The notes under the pieces: model-generated
What the model saw: only the letters and a program-made list of their open reading frames with translations
What the model was told of the DNA's origin: nothing
Databases searched by the model: none
Translations under genes and position numbers: made by a program
Assembly (NCBI GenBank): GCA_036389135.1
Contig: DASVQP010000040.1
Coordinates: forward strand, 1-64,000
Reading direction: 5' to 3'
Length of the DNA: 64,000 nucleotides
Origin: Longimicrobium sp.
Lineage (GTDB): Bacteria; Gemmatimonadota; Gemmatimonadetes; Longimicrobiales; Longimicrobiaceae
Part shown: piece after piece, positions 34,168 through 45,622 of the stretch
Layout: every line of letters starts with the position of its first letter
Numbering within the stretch: the stretch's first letter is position 1

Positions 34168-35634
34168 TTATCCCACCCCCAGCTCCGGGGGCAGGCACAC
34201 CTGGTCTCGGCCGCGCTCCTTGGCGGTGTAGAGCGCCGCGTCGGCCACGGCGATGATCTCTTCGCCGGTGGCGGCGTCGCAGTCGGGCCAGGAGGCGATG
34301 CCGGCGCTGAGGGTGGCGCGCACCGCCACGTCGCCGAAGACGAAGGGGATGGAGGAGATGTGCTTCCGCGCCCGCTCGGCGAAGCGCCGCGCGCCCGCCG
34401 GCCCCGTGCCGGGGAGCACCGCCACGAACTCGTCGCCGCCGTAGCGGCCGGCGCGGTCGTGCGGGCGCGCGGCACCCTCGGCCGTGAGCCAGGCGCCCAG
34501 GGCACGCAGCACCGCGTCGCCGGCAATGTGGCCGCAGGTGTCGTTGATCTGCTTGAAGTGGTCCAGGTCCAGCACCGCCACGCTCACCGGCTCGCCCCGC
34601 TCGCGCGCCGCGTCCAGCTCCCCCTGCAGGTACAGGAGGAGCGAGCGACGCGTGGAGCACCCGGTGAGCTCGTCCGTGTTGGCGATGTCGTGGGCGCGCT
34701 CGCGCTGCTCCACCAGCCGCTGAAAGACCTGCACGCGGTCGCACGCCTGGACGATCGCCTCCACCACGCGCACCGCCAGCTCCGCCGCCTCCTCGCCCAG
34801 CGCCGGCTCGTCCACCGTGGCGCGCTCCACGAAGAGCCCCGTCATCCCCTCCGCGATGGCGAAGGGGACCACGATGGAGGAGCGCAGCGGGCGCACGAAG
34901 CCGCGCGCCGCCCAGTCGCCGCGCACCCCGTCGAAGAGGGGGGAAGAATCCGCGTCGCGAACCTTCACCGGCTGGCCCGTACGAAGCGCTTCCGCCACTT
35001 CGGGGTAGTCCTCCAGGTGCAGCCCGAGGCTGTCCTCGGGCTGGCCCTGCGAGGAGGCGGCGATGCGCACCTCCGTTTCCCCCTTTTCCACCACCAGCAC
35101 GGAACATCGCGCCACGCCCAGGATCTGGGCGGTGCGCGAGGTCACCAGGTGGAACATCTCGTCGGCCGTGACCACGCGGTTCAGCTCGCGGATCAGGTCG
35201 ATCGTCTCCAGGCGGATGCGGGCCTGCTCGCGCACCCGGCGCAGCTCGCGGTTGCGCAGGACGTGCGAGTGCACGCGCGCCAGCAGCTCGTCCAGGCGAA
35301 AGGGCTTGGTGAGGAAGTCGACCGCCCCGTCGCGCAGCGCGGAGACGGGGAGCGCGCCGTCGTTGGTGGCCGTGATCAGCACCACGGGCACGTCCGCCCA
35401 GCGCGGCTCCGTGCGGAGGCGGCGCAGCACGTCCAGGCCGCTCATCTCCGGCATCATCACGTCCAGCAGCACCAGGTCGGGCGGCTGGGGGGCCGCCTCC
35501 AGCAGCCGCATGATGGCGTGGCCGTTGGTGGCCGTGTGCACGGCGTAGCCGCTCGCCCGCAGCGCCCGCTCCAGCCCGTGGAGGATGGACGCGTTGTCGT
35601 CGGCAACGAAGACCGTGGTGGGGGTGTCGCTCAT
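34168..35634 (-). CDS. Response regulator with GAF and GGDEF domains (diguanylate cyclase)
   Basis: A 488-residue protein. Receiver domain (about 5-125) with acids ADD (11-13) and phosphorylatable Asp58 in [12 protein letters not shown], and Lys in FLTKPF. GAF domain (about 140-300) follows, then GGDEF (about 325-485) with the active-site loop GRYGGDEFV and no RxxD inhibitory site seen just upstream ([13 protein letters not shown] has D five residues before). Phosphorylation or a GAF ligand should control c-di-GMP synthesis. It is orphan: no kinase gene is within the window next to it. ATG 35634. Confidence 0.93.
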   Translation of the reverse strand: MSDTPTTVFVADDNASILHGLERALRASGYAVHTATNGHAIMRLLEAAPQPPDLVLLDVMMPEMSGLDVLRRLRTEPRWADVPVVLITATNDGALPVSALRDGAVDFLTKPFRLDELLARVHSHVLRNRELRRVREQARIRLETIDLIRELNRVVTADEMFHLVTSRTAQILGVARCSVLVVEKGETEVRIAASSQGQPEDSLGLHLEDYPEVAEALRTGQPVKVRDADSSPLFDGVRGDWAARGFVRPLRSSIVVPFAIAEGMTGLFVERATVDEPALGEEAAELAVRVVEAIVQACDRVQVFQRLVEQRERAHDIANTDELTGCSTRRSLLLYLQGELDAARERGEPVSVAVLDLDHFKQINDTCGHIAGDAVLRALGAWLTAEGAARPHDRAGRYGGDEFVAVLPGTGPAGARRFAERARKHISSIPFVFGDVAVRATLSAGIASWPDCDAATGEEIIAVADAALYTAKERGRDQVCLPPELGVG

Positions 35635-36006
35635 GTCACGATGTATGGTTCTCAGCCCGTGGCGGGATCGCGGCGCCGTGGGAGGGTGCGCGCGGTGTCC
35701 CGTCGTAGTGCCGGCGGGCGGCGGAACTCGTGGAAGAGATGCTTGGAGACCGATCGGGGCGCGGGCGGATTGCCCGGGGGAGTCCGGCTAGGCGAATGGC
35801 TGTCCTGGCGCGCGAGGGGCAAGAGCCGGACCACCCCCGCGACATGCACAGTGTGAACGTTTTCGCGGGTTTCTGCGTGACGCGGGTGGCGCGGCTGAGG
35901 CATCTGCGCCGCATCGTTGCACCAGATGTGTCCCACGGCGCGGGTCCGGTTCGTGCCGTTCCTGCGCGGGGGCGGCCCGCCGGGCGCCCCGACTGACGCA
36001 GACCGA

Positions 36007-38865
36007 ATGGAAAACTTGCTTTCGCGCATCATCCGCCGTTCCATCGCGGGACGGCTCCACTTCGCGGTGCTCGCGATGGCGGCGCTCGCCGCCTGCTCGT
36101 CGCCCCCGCCGGAAAATCCCTGGACGCCGGGACGCATCGCCGGCATGCCACTGCGCCACAAGCTGGCGCAGATGGTGGTCGCGCGCGTGGCGGTCCCCGC
36201 CTCCGGACTCCCCGCCGCCCTCGCGGATACGCCGCGGGTGGGAGGGATCGAGCTGGCGGGGGGCGGGGCGGAGCGCGCGGCCGTCCTCCTGGATTCGCTG
36301 CGGCGCGGGTGGCCGGTGCCGCCGCTGGTGGTGGCGCGGCTGGAGCGCGGTGTGGGCGCGGTGCTGGATGGCGGCACGGAGCTTCCCGCGCCGTCCGAGC
36401 TGGGCCCCGCCGTCATCAACACCCGCGCCGCGCAGGCCGTCGCCGCGGAGGCGAAGGCGGTGGGCATCGACCTCGCGGTGATCCCCGGCCCGCGTCTGCC
36501 CGGCCCCTCTGGAGGCGTGCCGGGCGACGTCACCACTACCGGGGGCCCCGCGGCGACGGCCGAGTTCCTCCGCGACCTGCGGGCGGCGGGGCTCCCCGCC
36601 TTGGTCACCGCGCTCGACCCGCCGCGCTGGGCCTCCGGAGCCGTCCCGCCGATCCTGCGCTGGGACCGCGCCGCGCTGGAGGCCGGAGGGCTGGCGGCGC
36701 TCCGCTCCGCGGTGCAGGACAGCGTGATGGGGGTGCAGCTCGGCTGGGTGGCGCTCCCCGCGCTCACGGGCGACTCCGTTCCGCTCCCCCTGTCGCCGGT
36801 GGCGGGGGCGGGCGTGGTGCGCCGCGACATGGCCTTCGACGGGCTCCTGGTGGCCGAAGTGGGCCCCGGCAGCCCCCTCCGCGCCCGCTTCGGGGCCGGG
36901 GCCCCGGTCGCGGCCATCGCGGGGGGCGCGGACCTGCTGGTGGGAGTGGACGATCCCGCCGCCGTGGTGCGAACGCTGGCCTCCGCGGTGGAGCGGGGCA
37001 CGCTCTCCGCCGCGCGGGTGGAGGAGGCCGTGCGGCGCATCTTCGCCGCCAAGGCGCGGCTGGGGGTGGATCGCCCGCGCCAGGACTCACTCTCCACCGT
37101 GCGCGCCGCCCTGCGTGGAGCGGAGGCGCTCGGGCTGGCGGAGGAGCTCCACGGGCGCGCCGTGAACGTGGCGGGCACGGCGCCCGCCACCCTCCTGCGC
37201 GGCTGCACTCGGACCGTCCTCGTCCTTCCCAAGAACATGCATCTCCCCGTCTTCACCGCCGAGCTGGCGCGCCGCTCGCGCGGGCTGGCAGCGCTGGGGA
37301 CGCCGTGGGTGGCGCGCCGCGGCCCGCTCTCCGCGCTGACGGCGTGGCCCGCCAACGATGCGCCCTGCGTGGTAGCCGTCGCGCTGCCCGGGGCGGCGCC
37401 GCGCGTGGTGGACCGGCTCCCCGGTGTCGCCATCCCGGTGGACACGGTGAAGCGCGACAGCACCACCGCCCCCGCGGACACGGCCTCGCGCCGCATCGTC
37501 TACGTCACCTTTCTCCCCGCGCCCGGCGACTCGCTTCCCCAGGTCCCCTCGGCGGTGCTGGCGTGGGGCACGGGGCCGGAGGCGCAGCGGGCGGCGGCGC
37601 GCGCGGTATCTGGCGTGCTGGAGCGTGAGGAGGTGGCGCCGCGGCCGCTCGCCTGGCCTGCCGCCCGCACGCTGCAGCGCGCCCCCGCCAAGGAGGCCGG
37701 GATGAGCGCCGACTCTCTGGCCCGCATCGACCGGCTGATGAGGAAGGCGATCGACGACGGGATCTTCACCAGCGCGGCGGTGGCGGTGGGGCGGCGGGGG
37801 AAGCTGGTGAAGATCACGGGCTACGGCCGCACCGGCGGCGTCCCGGTGGACCCCGAGACCACCCTGTTCGACCTCGCGTCGCTCACCAAGGTGGTGGGCA
37901 CGACGGCCGCGGCGATGGCGCTGGTGGACGACCGCCAGCTCCCGCTGGACGCGCCGGTGCGGCGGTACGTGCCGCTCTTCCGCGGGGGCGAAAAGAGCGA
38001 CGTCACCATCCGCCACCTCCTCACCCACACCTCCGGCCTCCCCGCCGGCGCGGACCTGTACGCCGACGCACGCGACCCGGAGCAGGCGCTGCGGCGGGTC
38101 TACCGAACTCCGCTCGTCTACAGCCCGGGCGAGAAGATGGAGTACAGCGACTTCGGGATGATCACCATGGCCGAGGTCGTGCGGCGGCGAGCGGAGGTGC
38201 CGGTGGACCAGTTCCTGGCGCGGCGCGTCTACGGCCCGCTGGGGATGCAGTCTACGCAGTACGATCCCCCCGTCGCGCTGGTGCAGCCGATCACGGTACC
38301 CACCGCGCTCCGCTCGCAGCGGCCGTACACCATCGACGGTGTGGTGCACGACGCGAACGCCTTCCGGCTGGGGGGCGTGACGGGCCACGCGGGGCTCTTT
38401 TCGACAGCCCGCGACATCGCGGTCTACGCGCAGACGATGCTGAACGGCGGAGCGTACGGCGCCCGGCGCGTGTGGTCGCCGCGCACGGTGCGCATCTTCG
38501 CGGCGCCGCAGGGGCTCCCCGGCAAGCGCGGCCTGGGGTGGGACAAGCCCGGCCCCCGCTCGTCCGCGGGCGACTACCTCTCGTCCAGCTCCTTTGGGCA
38601 CCTGGGCTTCACCGGCACCTCCGTCTGGATCGATCCACAGCGCGACATGTTCGTGATCATCCTTACCAACCGCACGTACGACGGCGGCACCACCGGCGAG
38701 ATCTACCGCGTGCGCCAGACGGTGAACACCGCCGCCGTGCTGTCCATCACGGACGTCAAGATCACCCCCCGCCCCGGCACCATCGCCGCGCAGCCCAAGC
38801 CGAAGCCGAAGCCCAAGCCGAAGCCGCGCAGGCCGCCGCGCCGGCCGCGGGGGCGGCGCGGGTAG
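36007..38865 (+). CDS. Lipoprotein: degenerate GH3 domain fused to serine beta-lactamase-like domain
   Basis: A 952-residue predicted lipoprotein (lipobox LAAC, about residue 35). Residues about 45-400 have the fold of a GH3 (NagZ-like) beta-N-acetylhexosaminidase: LRHKLAQMVV and RDMAFDGLLVAEVG. The usual nucleophile motif TDDL is replaced by AEVG and the KH(F)PGHG motif is absent, so this half is probably inactive. Residues about 575-920 are a class C beta-lactamase-like domain with SLTK (Ser625/Lys628), YSDFG (Tyr713) and HLGFTGTS. The tail is a PKPKPKPKPKP run with Arg/Pro. Likely a cell-wall amino-sugar or esterase role; inference. 372 nt upstream hold no other gene. Confidence 0.85.
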   Translation: MENLLSRIIRRSIAGRLHFAVLAMAALAACSSPPPENPWTPGRIAGMPLRHKLAQMVVARVAVPASGLPAALADTPRVGGIELAGGGAERAAVLLDSLRRGWPVPPLVVARLERGVGAVLDGGTELPAPSELGPAVINTRAAQAVAAEAKAVGIDLAVIPGPRLPGPSGGVPGDVTTTGGPAATAEFLRDLRAAGLPALVTALDPPRWASGAVPPILRWDRAALEAGGLAALRSAVQDSVMGVQLGWVALPALTGDSVPLPLSPVAGAGVVRRDMAFDGLLVAEVGPGSPLRARFGAGAPVAAIAGGADLLVGVDDPAAVVRTLASAVERGTLSAARVEEAVRRIFAAKARLGVDRPRQDSLSTVRAALRGAEALGLAEELHGRAVNVAGTAPATLLRGCTRTVLVLPKNMHLPVFTAELARRSRGLAALGTPWVARRGPLSALTAWPANDAPCVVAVALPGAAPRVVDRLPGVAIPVDTVKRDSTTAPADTASRRIVYVTFLPAPGDSLPQVPSAVLAWGTGPEAQRAAARAVSGVLEREEVAPRPLAWPAARTLQRAPAKEAGMSADSLARIDRLMRKAIDDGIFTSAAVAVGRRGKLVKITGYGRTGGVPVDPETTLFDLASLTKVVGTTAAAMALVDDRQLPLDAPVRRYVPLFRGGEKSDVTIRHLLTHTSGLPAGADLYADARDPEQALRRVYRTPLVYSPGEKMEYSDFGMITMAEVVRRRAEVPVDQFLARRVYGPLGMQSTQYDPPVALVQPITVPTALRSQRPYTIDGVVHDANAFRLGGVTGHAGLFSTARDIAVYAQTMLNGGAYGARRVWSPRTVRIFAAPQGLPGKRGLGWDKPGPRSSAGDYLSSSSFGHLGFTGTSVWIDPQRDMFVIILTNRTYDGGTTGEIYRVRQTVNTAAVLSITDVKITPRPGTIAAQPKPKPKPKPKPRRPPRRPRGRRG

Positions 38866-38869
38866 CCCT

Positions 38870-39350
38870 CACCCCCGCTCGTTCCTCGCTGCCCCCTCTC
38901 CCGATAACAGGAGAGGGCTGCGCCCTCGCCGTTATCGAGAGAGGGGGCGTCGCGTGCATTGCTGGCGTCCGGCGCATGCAGGGTGCCCCCTCCCCCGGCC
39001 CTCCCCCGCCTGCGGGGACGCAGGGCGGGCGAGGGGGAGAACTCCGTGTGTGGTCCAAATGTCCGTGCCGCCACCGCCTGCCGCCTACCCCCATCCCGTA
39101 GGGGCAGACCCGCGTGTCTGCCATCCCTCGCCCCGCCCGGACCCCCCGCTTCACCCACGAACCCGTAGGGGCGCGATTCATCGCGCCCGCCCTTGCCTCC
39201 GCCTCGACCCCCGCCCTTCGCACCCAACCCCAAACCCGGCAGGGGCCGCCCCACGTGGCTGCCCCCGCGACGCCCGGGGCACCCGCGCACCCATACATGC
39301 GACTGCCCCTCCCCCAGGTAGTTATTGGGGGAGGGGCAGCGAGGTGACGA
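38870..39350. repeat. Long mosaic of family B intergenic hairpins
   Basis: Copies of the GGAGAGGG/TTATCGAGAGAGGG module (38890-38950), the GTAGGGGCAGACCCGCGTG module (39098-39125), the GCGCGATTCATCGCGCCC module (39172-39190) and CCCTCCCCC-AGGTAGTTATT-GGGGGAGGGG (39307-39338). Nothing coding is supported in these 480 nt. Confidence 0.8.
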
Positions 39351-39369
39351 GCCGGGATGGGACCCGGTC

Positions 39370-42045
39370 TCAGACTTCGTCGTCCAGGTCGCCGAGCGAG
39401 TCCAGGTGGTCGTCCGTGTAGTCGTCCTCTGGAAGCTCCTCGTCGTCCACGTCGTCCGCGTCAACGGCGTCGTCGTCCTCCAGCTCCTCATCGAGGCCCA
39501 GGTCCTCCTCGAGCGCGGCGGAAGGCACGATCTCCGTCGTTTCCTCGGCCTCGGAGACGATGGGCTCCGGGACGGCGTCCTCGTTCACCACGCGCGCCAC
39601 GTCCATCACCGTGTCCTTGGGCCCCAGGTTGATCAGCTTCACACCCTGCGTGTTGCGGCCAATCACGCGGATCCCGTTCACCGGCTGGCGGTTGATGACG
39701 CCCTGGCGTGTGATGACCATCAGCTCGTCGCCCGGGTGCACCTCCATGATCGCCACCACGCGCCCCGTCTTGTCCGTCGTGCGGATGTTGATCACGCCCT
39801 TGCCGCCGCGGCCCTGCAGGCGGTACGCCTCCACGTCGGTGCGCTTCCCCATCCCCGTCTCGGTGACCACCAGCAGCGTGGGGCCGGGCTTGGTGACCAC
39901 CATCCCCACCACGCGGTCGTCGCCCTGCAGCGCGATGCCGCGCACGCCCGTCGTCGCGCGCCCCATCTCGCGGATGCGCCCCTGCGGAAAGCGGATCGCC
40001 ATCCCCTCGTAGGTCGCCAGGATCACCTCGCAACTGCTGTCCGAGACCTGCACGGAGATCAGCTCGTCGCCCTCAAGGACGTTGATGGCGTTCAGGCCCA
40101 CCTTGCGCGGGTTTCCGTAGGCGGCGAGCGCCGTCTTCTTCACCACGCCCTTGCGGGTGGCGAAGATCAGGTGCTTGTCGTGCGCGAACTCACGCACCGG
40201 CACCAGCGCGGCGATCTTCTCGTCCGGCTCCACGTTGATCAGGTTCACCACGGGCTTGCCACGGCTCCCGCGCGACCCCTGCGGAATTTCGTGCACCTTG
40301 AGCCAGTAGCACTGCCCCTCGCGGGTAAAGAACATCAGGTAGTCGTGGGTGCGCGCCAGGAACAGGTGCTCCACCCAGTCCGCTTCCTTGGTCGTCACCC
40401 CGCTGATGCCACGCCCGCCGCGCGCCTGCGCCCGGTACGCCGCCACCGGCTGGCTCTTGATGTAGCCGGCGTGCGAGACGGTGATCACCATCTCCTCGTC
40501 GGGAATCAGGTCCTCGATGGAGAAGGAGCCCGCGTCGCCCAGGATCTCGGTGCGTCGCTCGTCGCCGTAGCGGTCGGCCACCTCGCGCAGCTCTTCCTTG
40601 ATGATCTCCAGGCGGCGCGCCTCGTTCCCCAGGATGTCCACCAGGTCCGCGATGGTGGCGCGCACCTCGGCCAGCTCGCCCTCCAGCTGCTCGATCTCCA
40701 GCCCCGTGAGGCGGGCCAGGCGCATGTTGAGGATGGCGTCCGACTGGCGGTTGCTGAGCGTGAAGCGCGTGCGCAGGCTGATCCCCGCCTCTTCCGTGGT
40801 TTCCGAGCCGCGGATGATGGCGATCACCTCGTCGATGTGGTCGACGGCGATCTTGAGCCCTTCCAGAATGTGCTCCCGCTCGCGCGCCTTGCGCAGCTCG
40901 AACTCGCTGCGGCGGCGCAGCACCTCGTGGCGGTGCTGCAGGAAGTGGTAGACCATCTCCCGCAGCTTGAGAACGCGCGGAACCCCGTCCACCAGCGCCA
41001 GCATGATCACCCCAAAGGTGCTCTGCATGGTGGTGTGCTTGTACAGCTGGTTCAGCACGATGTGGGGGATGGCGTCGCGCCGCAGGTCGATGACGATGCG
41101 GATGCGCTTGTCGCTCTCGTCGCGCAGGTCGCTGATCCCCTCCAGCTTGCGGTCGCGCACCAGCTCGGCGATGTGCTCGATGAGACGCGCCTTGTTGACC
41201 TGGTACGGGATCTCGGTGACGATGATGCGGTCGCCGCGCCCGTCCTCGCGCTCCTCGATCTGCGCCCGAGCGCGGATCACCACGCGCCCGCGCCCCGTCT
41301 CGTACGCCTCGCGGATCCCCTCGCGCCCGTAGATCACGCCCCCGGTGGGGAAATCCGGCCCGCGCACGAAGGCCTGCAGGTCCGTGCTGGTGGCCTCCGG
41401 GTTGTCGATCAGGTGGATGCACGCCCCCACCACCTCCCGCAGGTTGTGCGGGGGGATGTTGGTGGCCATCCCCACCGCGATCCCGCTGGAGCCGTTGACC
41501 AGCAGGTTGGGAACGCGCGCCGGCAGCACGCGCGGCTCCACCTGCCGGTCGTCGAAGTTGGGTGAGAAGTCGACCGTCTCCTTGTCGATGTCGGCCAGCA
41601 GCTCGGTGGCCAGCGGGGCGAGGCGGGCCTCCGTGTAGCGGTAGGCCGCCGCGCTGTCGCCATCGATGGAGCCAAAATTCCCCTGCCCGTCCACCAGCGG
41701 GTAGCGCAGGGAGAAGTCCTGCACCATGCGCACGAGCGAGTCGTACACGGCGCTGTCGCCGTGCGGGTGGTACTTGCCCAGCACGTCGCCGACGACCGTG
41801 GCGCTCTTGCGGTACGGGCGGTTGGGGGCGAGCCCCGCCTCGTGCATGGCGAAGAGGATGCGGCGGTGCACCGGCTTCAGCCCGTCGCGCACGTCGGGAA
41901 GGGCGCGCTGCACGATGACGCTCATCGAATAGTCGATGAACGACTCGCGCATCTCGTCCTCGATCAGCCGCGGAAGGACCTTGGATCCGCCGGTGGGCTG
42001 CTCCGCGAACTCGTTCGAATCGGGCGGGGTGATGTCGTCGGCCAT
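39370..42045 (-). CDS. gyrA: DNA gyrase subunit A
   Basis: An 891-residue type II topoisomerase subunit that breaks and rejoins DNA while introducing negative supercoils with GyrB. The active-site Tyr137 is in [10 protein letters not shown]. The quinolone region is [10 protein letters not shown] with Ser98 and Asp102, the positions equal to E. coli Ser83 and Asp87, so residues of the sensitive type. The GyrA box is LQGRGGKGV in the C-terminal pinwheel. The tail of about 55 residues is strongly acidic (DELEDDD-type runs), as in many gyrases. gyrB is not in the window. ATG 42045 gives a 15-residue longer N-terminus than E. coli. Confidence 0.98.
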   Translation of the reverse strand: MADDITPPDSNEFAEQPTGGSKVLPRLIEDEMRESFIDYSMSVIVQRALPDVRDGLKPVHRRILFAMHEAGLAPNRPYRKSATVVGDVLGKYHPHGDSAVYDSLVRMVQDFSLRYPLVDGQGNFGSIDGDSAAAYRYTEARLAPLATELLADIDKETVDFSPNFDDRQVEPRVLPARVPNLLVNGSSGIAVGMATNIPPHNLREVVGACIHLIDNPEATSTDLQAFVRGPDFPTGGVIYGREGIREAYETGRGRVVIRARAQIEEREDGRGDRIIVTEIPYQVNKARLIEHIAELVRDRKLEGISDLRDESDKRIRIVIDLRRDAIPHIVLNQLYKHTTMQSTFGVIMLALVDGVPRVLKLREMVYHFLQHRHEVLRRRSEFELRKAREREHILEGLKIAVDHIDEVIAIIRGSETTEEAGISLRTRFTLSNRQSDAILNMRLARLTGLEIEQLEGELAEVRATIADLVDILGNEARRLEIIKEELREVADRYGDERRTEILGDAGSFSIEDLIPDEEMVITVSHAGYIKSQPVAAYRAQARGGRGISGVTTKEADWVEHLFLARTHDYLMFFTREGQCYWLKVHEIPQGSRGSRGKPVVNLINVEPDEKIAALVPVREFAHDKHLIFATRKGVVKKTALAAYGNPRKVGLNAINVLEGDELISVQVSDSSCEVILATYEGMAIRFPQGRIREMGRATTGVRGIALQGDDRVVGMVVTKPGPTLLVVTETGMGKRTDVEAYRLQGRGGKGVINIRTTDKTGRVVAIMEVHPGDELMVITRQGVINRQPVNGIRVIGRNTQGVKLINLGPKDTVMDVARVVNEDAVPEPIVSEAEETTEIVPSAALEEDLGLDEELEDDDAVDADDVDDEELPEDDYTDDHLDSLGDLDDEV

Positions 42046-42228
42046 TTACAGCGTGCCTGGAAGCTCGTAAGCGTCGGTCGTTCCCACAGATACGGGACTC
42101 GCCGATGATACCCCGCCGCGCGCGCGGGGTGCCCCCGGGAAGGGGCGTGGGCAGAAGCCCAAAAACTACGCGCCCGCGCGCGATTTCGCCAGTCGCCGCG
42201 GGCCGCACCAGAATGAGAACAGATGGTC

Positions 42229-42350
42229 TCACACAGAGACACAGAGCCACAGAGAGAACAGCAAAAGGTTTCCTCTGTGGCTTGCAGTTCCCTCTGTGTC
42301 CTCCGTGTGAGGCTTTTCTCCGTTGTTCCCCCCCTGCGCCTCTGGGTGAG
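42229..42350. repeat. Palindromic intergenic repeat, family A
   Basis: CTCACACAGAGACACAGAGC then AGCAAAAGGTTTCCTCTGTG then CTCTGTGTCCTCCGTGTGAG. It lies in the 694-nt gap between the divergent gyrA and subtilase genes; the remainder of that gap shows no gene. Confidence 0.8.
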
Positions 42351-42739
42351 ACCGACCTTTCTATCCTTTCTGTCAGGCGATATCAGGTGTTTCCTGGGCT
42401 CGGCGCGGGTCGGGCGCTGCAAATTGGTGGGCGGTGCACCAAAGTGCGCCGCCCGTTCTCAGCGCCTCAAAACGGTATGTCGTTGCGCGGCACAGCTTTG
42501 CCCGCGCGCACCGGAATGGCGCGCCGCGTGCCTTTGAGCGGGGCGTCCAAAACGCACACGATCGTGGTTCCGAGGGCGCCGCTCCACTGCACGTGGGAGC
42601 GGGGGCGGGAGTGGGGCGGGGGCTGGATCGAACGTCCGTACGGACGCGGTCCGCTCCCGGGTCCGGTGCAGTCGCAGTGCCGGTCCGGCAGCCAGCCGGC
42701 CGATGATCCTTCACCATCCGGAGAGAGGACTCGTACACC

Positions 42740-43924
42740 ATGCGCTTCAACCGTACTTCGCTGCTGCTGGCGACCGCCGTCACGCTGGCCGCCTGCTCGG
42801 ACCAGACCCCCACCGCCATGAAGGCGCCCTCCGAGGGCGCGCGCCTCTACCAGGCCGCGCCGGGCCGCGGCATCGAGGGGCAATACATCGTCGTCCTCAA
42901 CGAGGGCGCCGATCCGCGCTCCGTGGCGGCGGTGGCGCAGGTGAGCCCGCGCTTCGTCTACACGGCCGCCCTCAACGGCTTCGCGGCCGAGCTCAACCAG
43001 GGCCAGGTCAACGCGCTGCAGAACAATCCGGCCGTGGCGTACATCGAGGAAGACCAGATCGTCGACGCCGCCACCACGCAGAGCGGCGCCACCTGGGGGA
43101 TCGACCGCATCGACCAGCGCTCGCGCCCGCTGAGCGGCACGTACAACTACACCAACACCGCCTCCAACGTCCGCGCGTACATCATCGACACGGGCGTGCG
43201 CGCCACGCACAGCGAGTTCCGCAAGACGGACGGCACCACCCGCGCCCAGAACAACTACAACGCCACGGGCGACGGCAACTCCAGCGACTGCAACGGGCAC
43301 GGCACGCACGTGGCCGGCACCGTCGGCGGCAAGACGTACGGCGTGGCCAAGGCCGTGCTGATCCGCGCGGTCAAGGTGTTCACCTGCTCCGGCAGCAGCG
43401 CCAACTCCATCATCATCGCCGGCATCGACTGGACGACCAGCAACCACATCAAGCCGGCGGTCGCCAACCTGTCGCTGGGCGGCGGCGCGAGCCAGGCCAC
43501 CGACGACGCGGTCAACCGTCTCTCCAATGCGGGCGTCTACGTGGCGGTGGCGGCGGGCAACGAGAACACGGACGCCTGCACCCGCTCCCCGGCCCGCGCC
43601 TCCACGGTGACCACGGTGGCCTCCTCCACCAGCTCGGACGCCAAGTCGTCGTTCAGCAACTGGGGGAGCTGCGTGGAGCTGTACGCGCCGGGCAGCAGCA
43701 TCACCTCCGCGTGGTACGGCAGCGACACGCAGACGAACACCATCAGCGGCACCTCGATGGCCTCGCCGCACGTTGCCGGCGTGGGCGCGCTCTACAAGGG
43801 CACCTACGGCGACGCGTCGTACTCCACGATCCGCAGCTGGATCATCAACAACTCCACCACCGGCGTGATCACCGGCAACGTGACCGGCACGCCGAACCGC
43901 CTGCTGTACAAGGCGGCGCTGTAA
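42740..43924 (+). CDS. Subtilisin-like serine protease (S8, proteinase K type)
   Basis: A 394-residue exported protease. Leader with a lipobox-like LAAC at residue 19, then an I9 inhibitor propeptide (about 45-115, QYIVVLNEGADPR). The catalytic triad is Asp150 (YIIDTGV), His187 (CNGHGTHVAG) and Ser339 (GTSMASPHVAG), with the oxyanion Asn in AVAAGNEN. The cysteine spacing and SSDCNGHGTH are typical of the proteinase K subgroup. It should degrade extracellular protein. ATG 42740; GGAGAGAGG lies about 12 nt upstream. GC-rich hairpins follow the stop. Confidence 0.95.
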   Translation: MRFNRTSLLLATAVTLAACSDQTPTAMKAPSEGARLYQAAPGRGIEGQYIVVLNEGADPRSVAAVAQVSPRFVYTAALNGFAAELNQGQVNALQNNPAVAYIEEDQIVDAATTQSGATWGIDRIDQRSRPLSGTYNYTNTASNVRAYIIDTGVRATHSEFRKTDGTTRAQNNYNATGDGNSSDCNGHGTHVAGTVGGKTYGVAKAVLIRAVKVFTCSGSSANSIIIAGIDWTTSNHIKPAVANLSLGGGASQATDDAVNRLSNAGVYVAVAAGNENTDACTRSPARASTVTTVASSTSSDAKSSFSNWGSCVELYAPGSSITSAWYGSDTQTNTISGTSMASPHVAGVGALYKGTYGDASYSTIRSWIINNSTTGVITGNVTGTPNRLLYKAAL

Positions 43925-43978
43925 TCGCGCCGCGGCGCGCCGGAGAAGCTGATGTTCCGGCGCGCCCGTGCCGGTGTG

Positions 43979-44011
43979 CGGGGGACCCACGGCAGCGCCG
44001 CGGGTCCCCCG
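43979..44011 (+). terminator. GC-rich terminator hairpin after the subtilase gene
   Basis: CGGGGGACCC / GGGTCCCCCG is a 10-bp stem. A first hairpin (GGCGCGCCGGA / TCCGGCGCGCC) lies just before it at 43934-43966. Neither has a strong T-run. Confidence 0.5.
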
Positions 44012-44078
44012 CTCCCGTCGTGCTGGACTTTGCGGAGCCGACACCGTAATAATCCCGTATGCGTCCCCCGTCGCGCGT

Positions 44079-44107
44079 TTGCGCCGCTTCCGTGCGGGCG
44101 CTATACT
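44079..44107 (+). promoter_or_regulatory. Promoter of the NtrC-type regulator (TTGCGC-N17-TATACT)
   Basis: TTGCGC (44079-44084), 17 bp, TATACT (44102-44107) put the start near 44114, about 30 nt before the TTG codon. This rules out starts further upstream. Confidence 0.7.
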
Positions 44108-44143
44108 CGACCAAACCTCAATTCCGGCTACCAGCGCACCCCA

Positions 44144-45478
<1,335 letters not shown>

Positions 45479-45496
45479 GCGTGTGTCACGGATGTA

Positions 45497-45525
45497 TTGC
45501 ACCATCCGTACACTTTGGTTAGTTT
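45497..45525 (+). promoter_or_regulatory. Candidate promoter of the ZU5-like lipoprotein gene (TTGCAC-N17-TAGTTT)
   Basis: TTGCAC (45497-45502), 17 bp, TAGTTT (45520-45525). It overlaps a hairpin CGGATG-tattgcac-CATCCG (45489-45508), which could be an operator. Confidence 0.45.
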
Positions 45526-45622
45526 TACAACGTCCCCAAATGAATTTCCGCACACGGGTACGCGGCTCTCTGGCCTCTCCTGCCCCCTCCCCGTGTCCTT
45601 CCCATCCCTTCCGGAGGTACGC

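Noticed and set aside
39325-41565. A 746-codon plus-strand open frame opposite gyrA
   Set aside because: It is an antisense shadow of a highly conserved gene in GC-rich DNA.
45485-45502. Sigma54 (-24/-12) promoter TGTCAC..TTGC ahead of the ZU5 lipoprotein gene
   Set aside because: The gap between the GG-like and GC elements is two bases too long, and the GG is GT.
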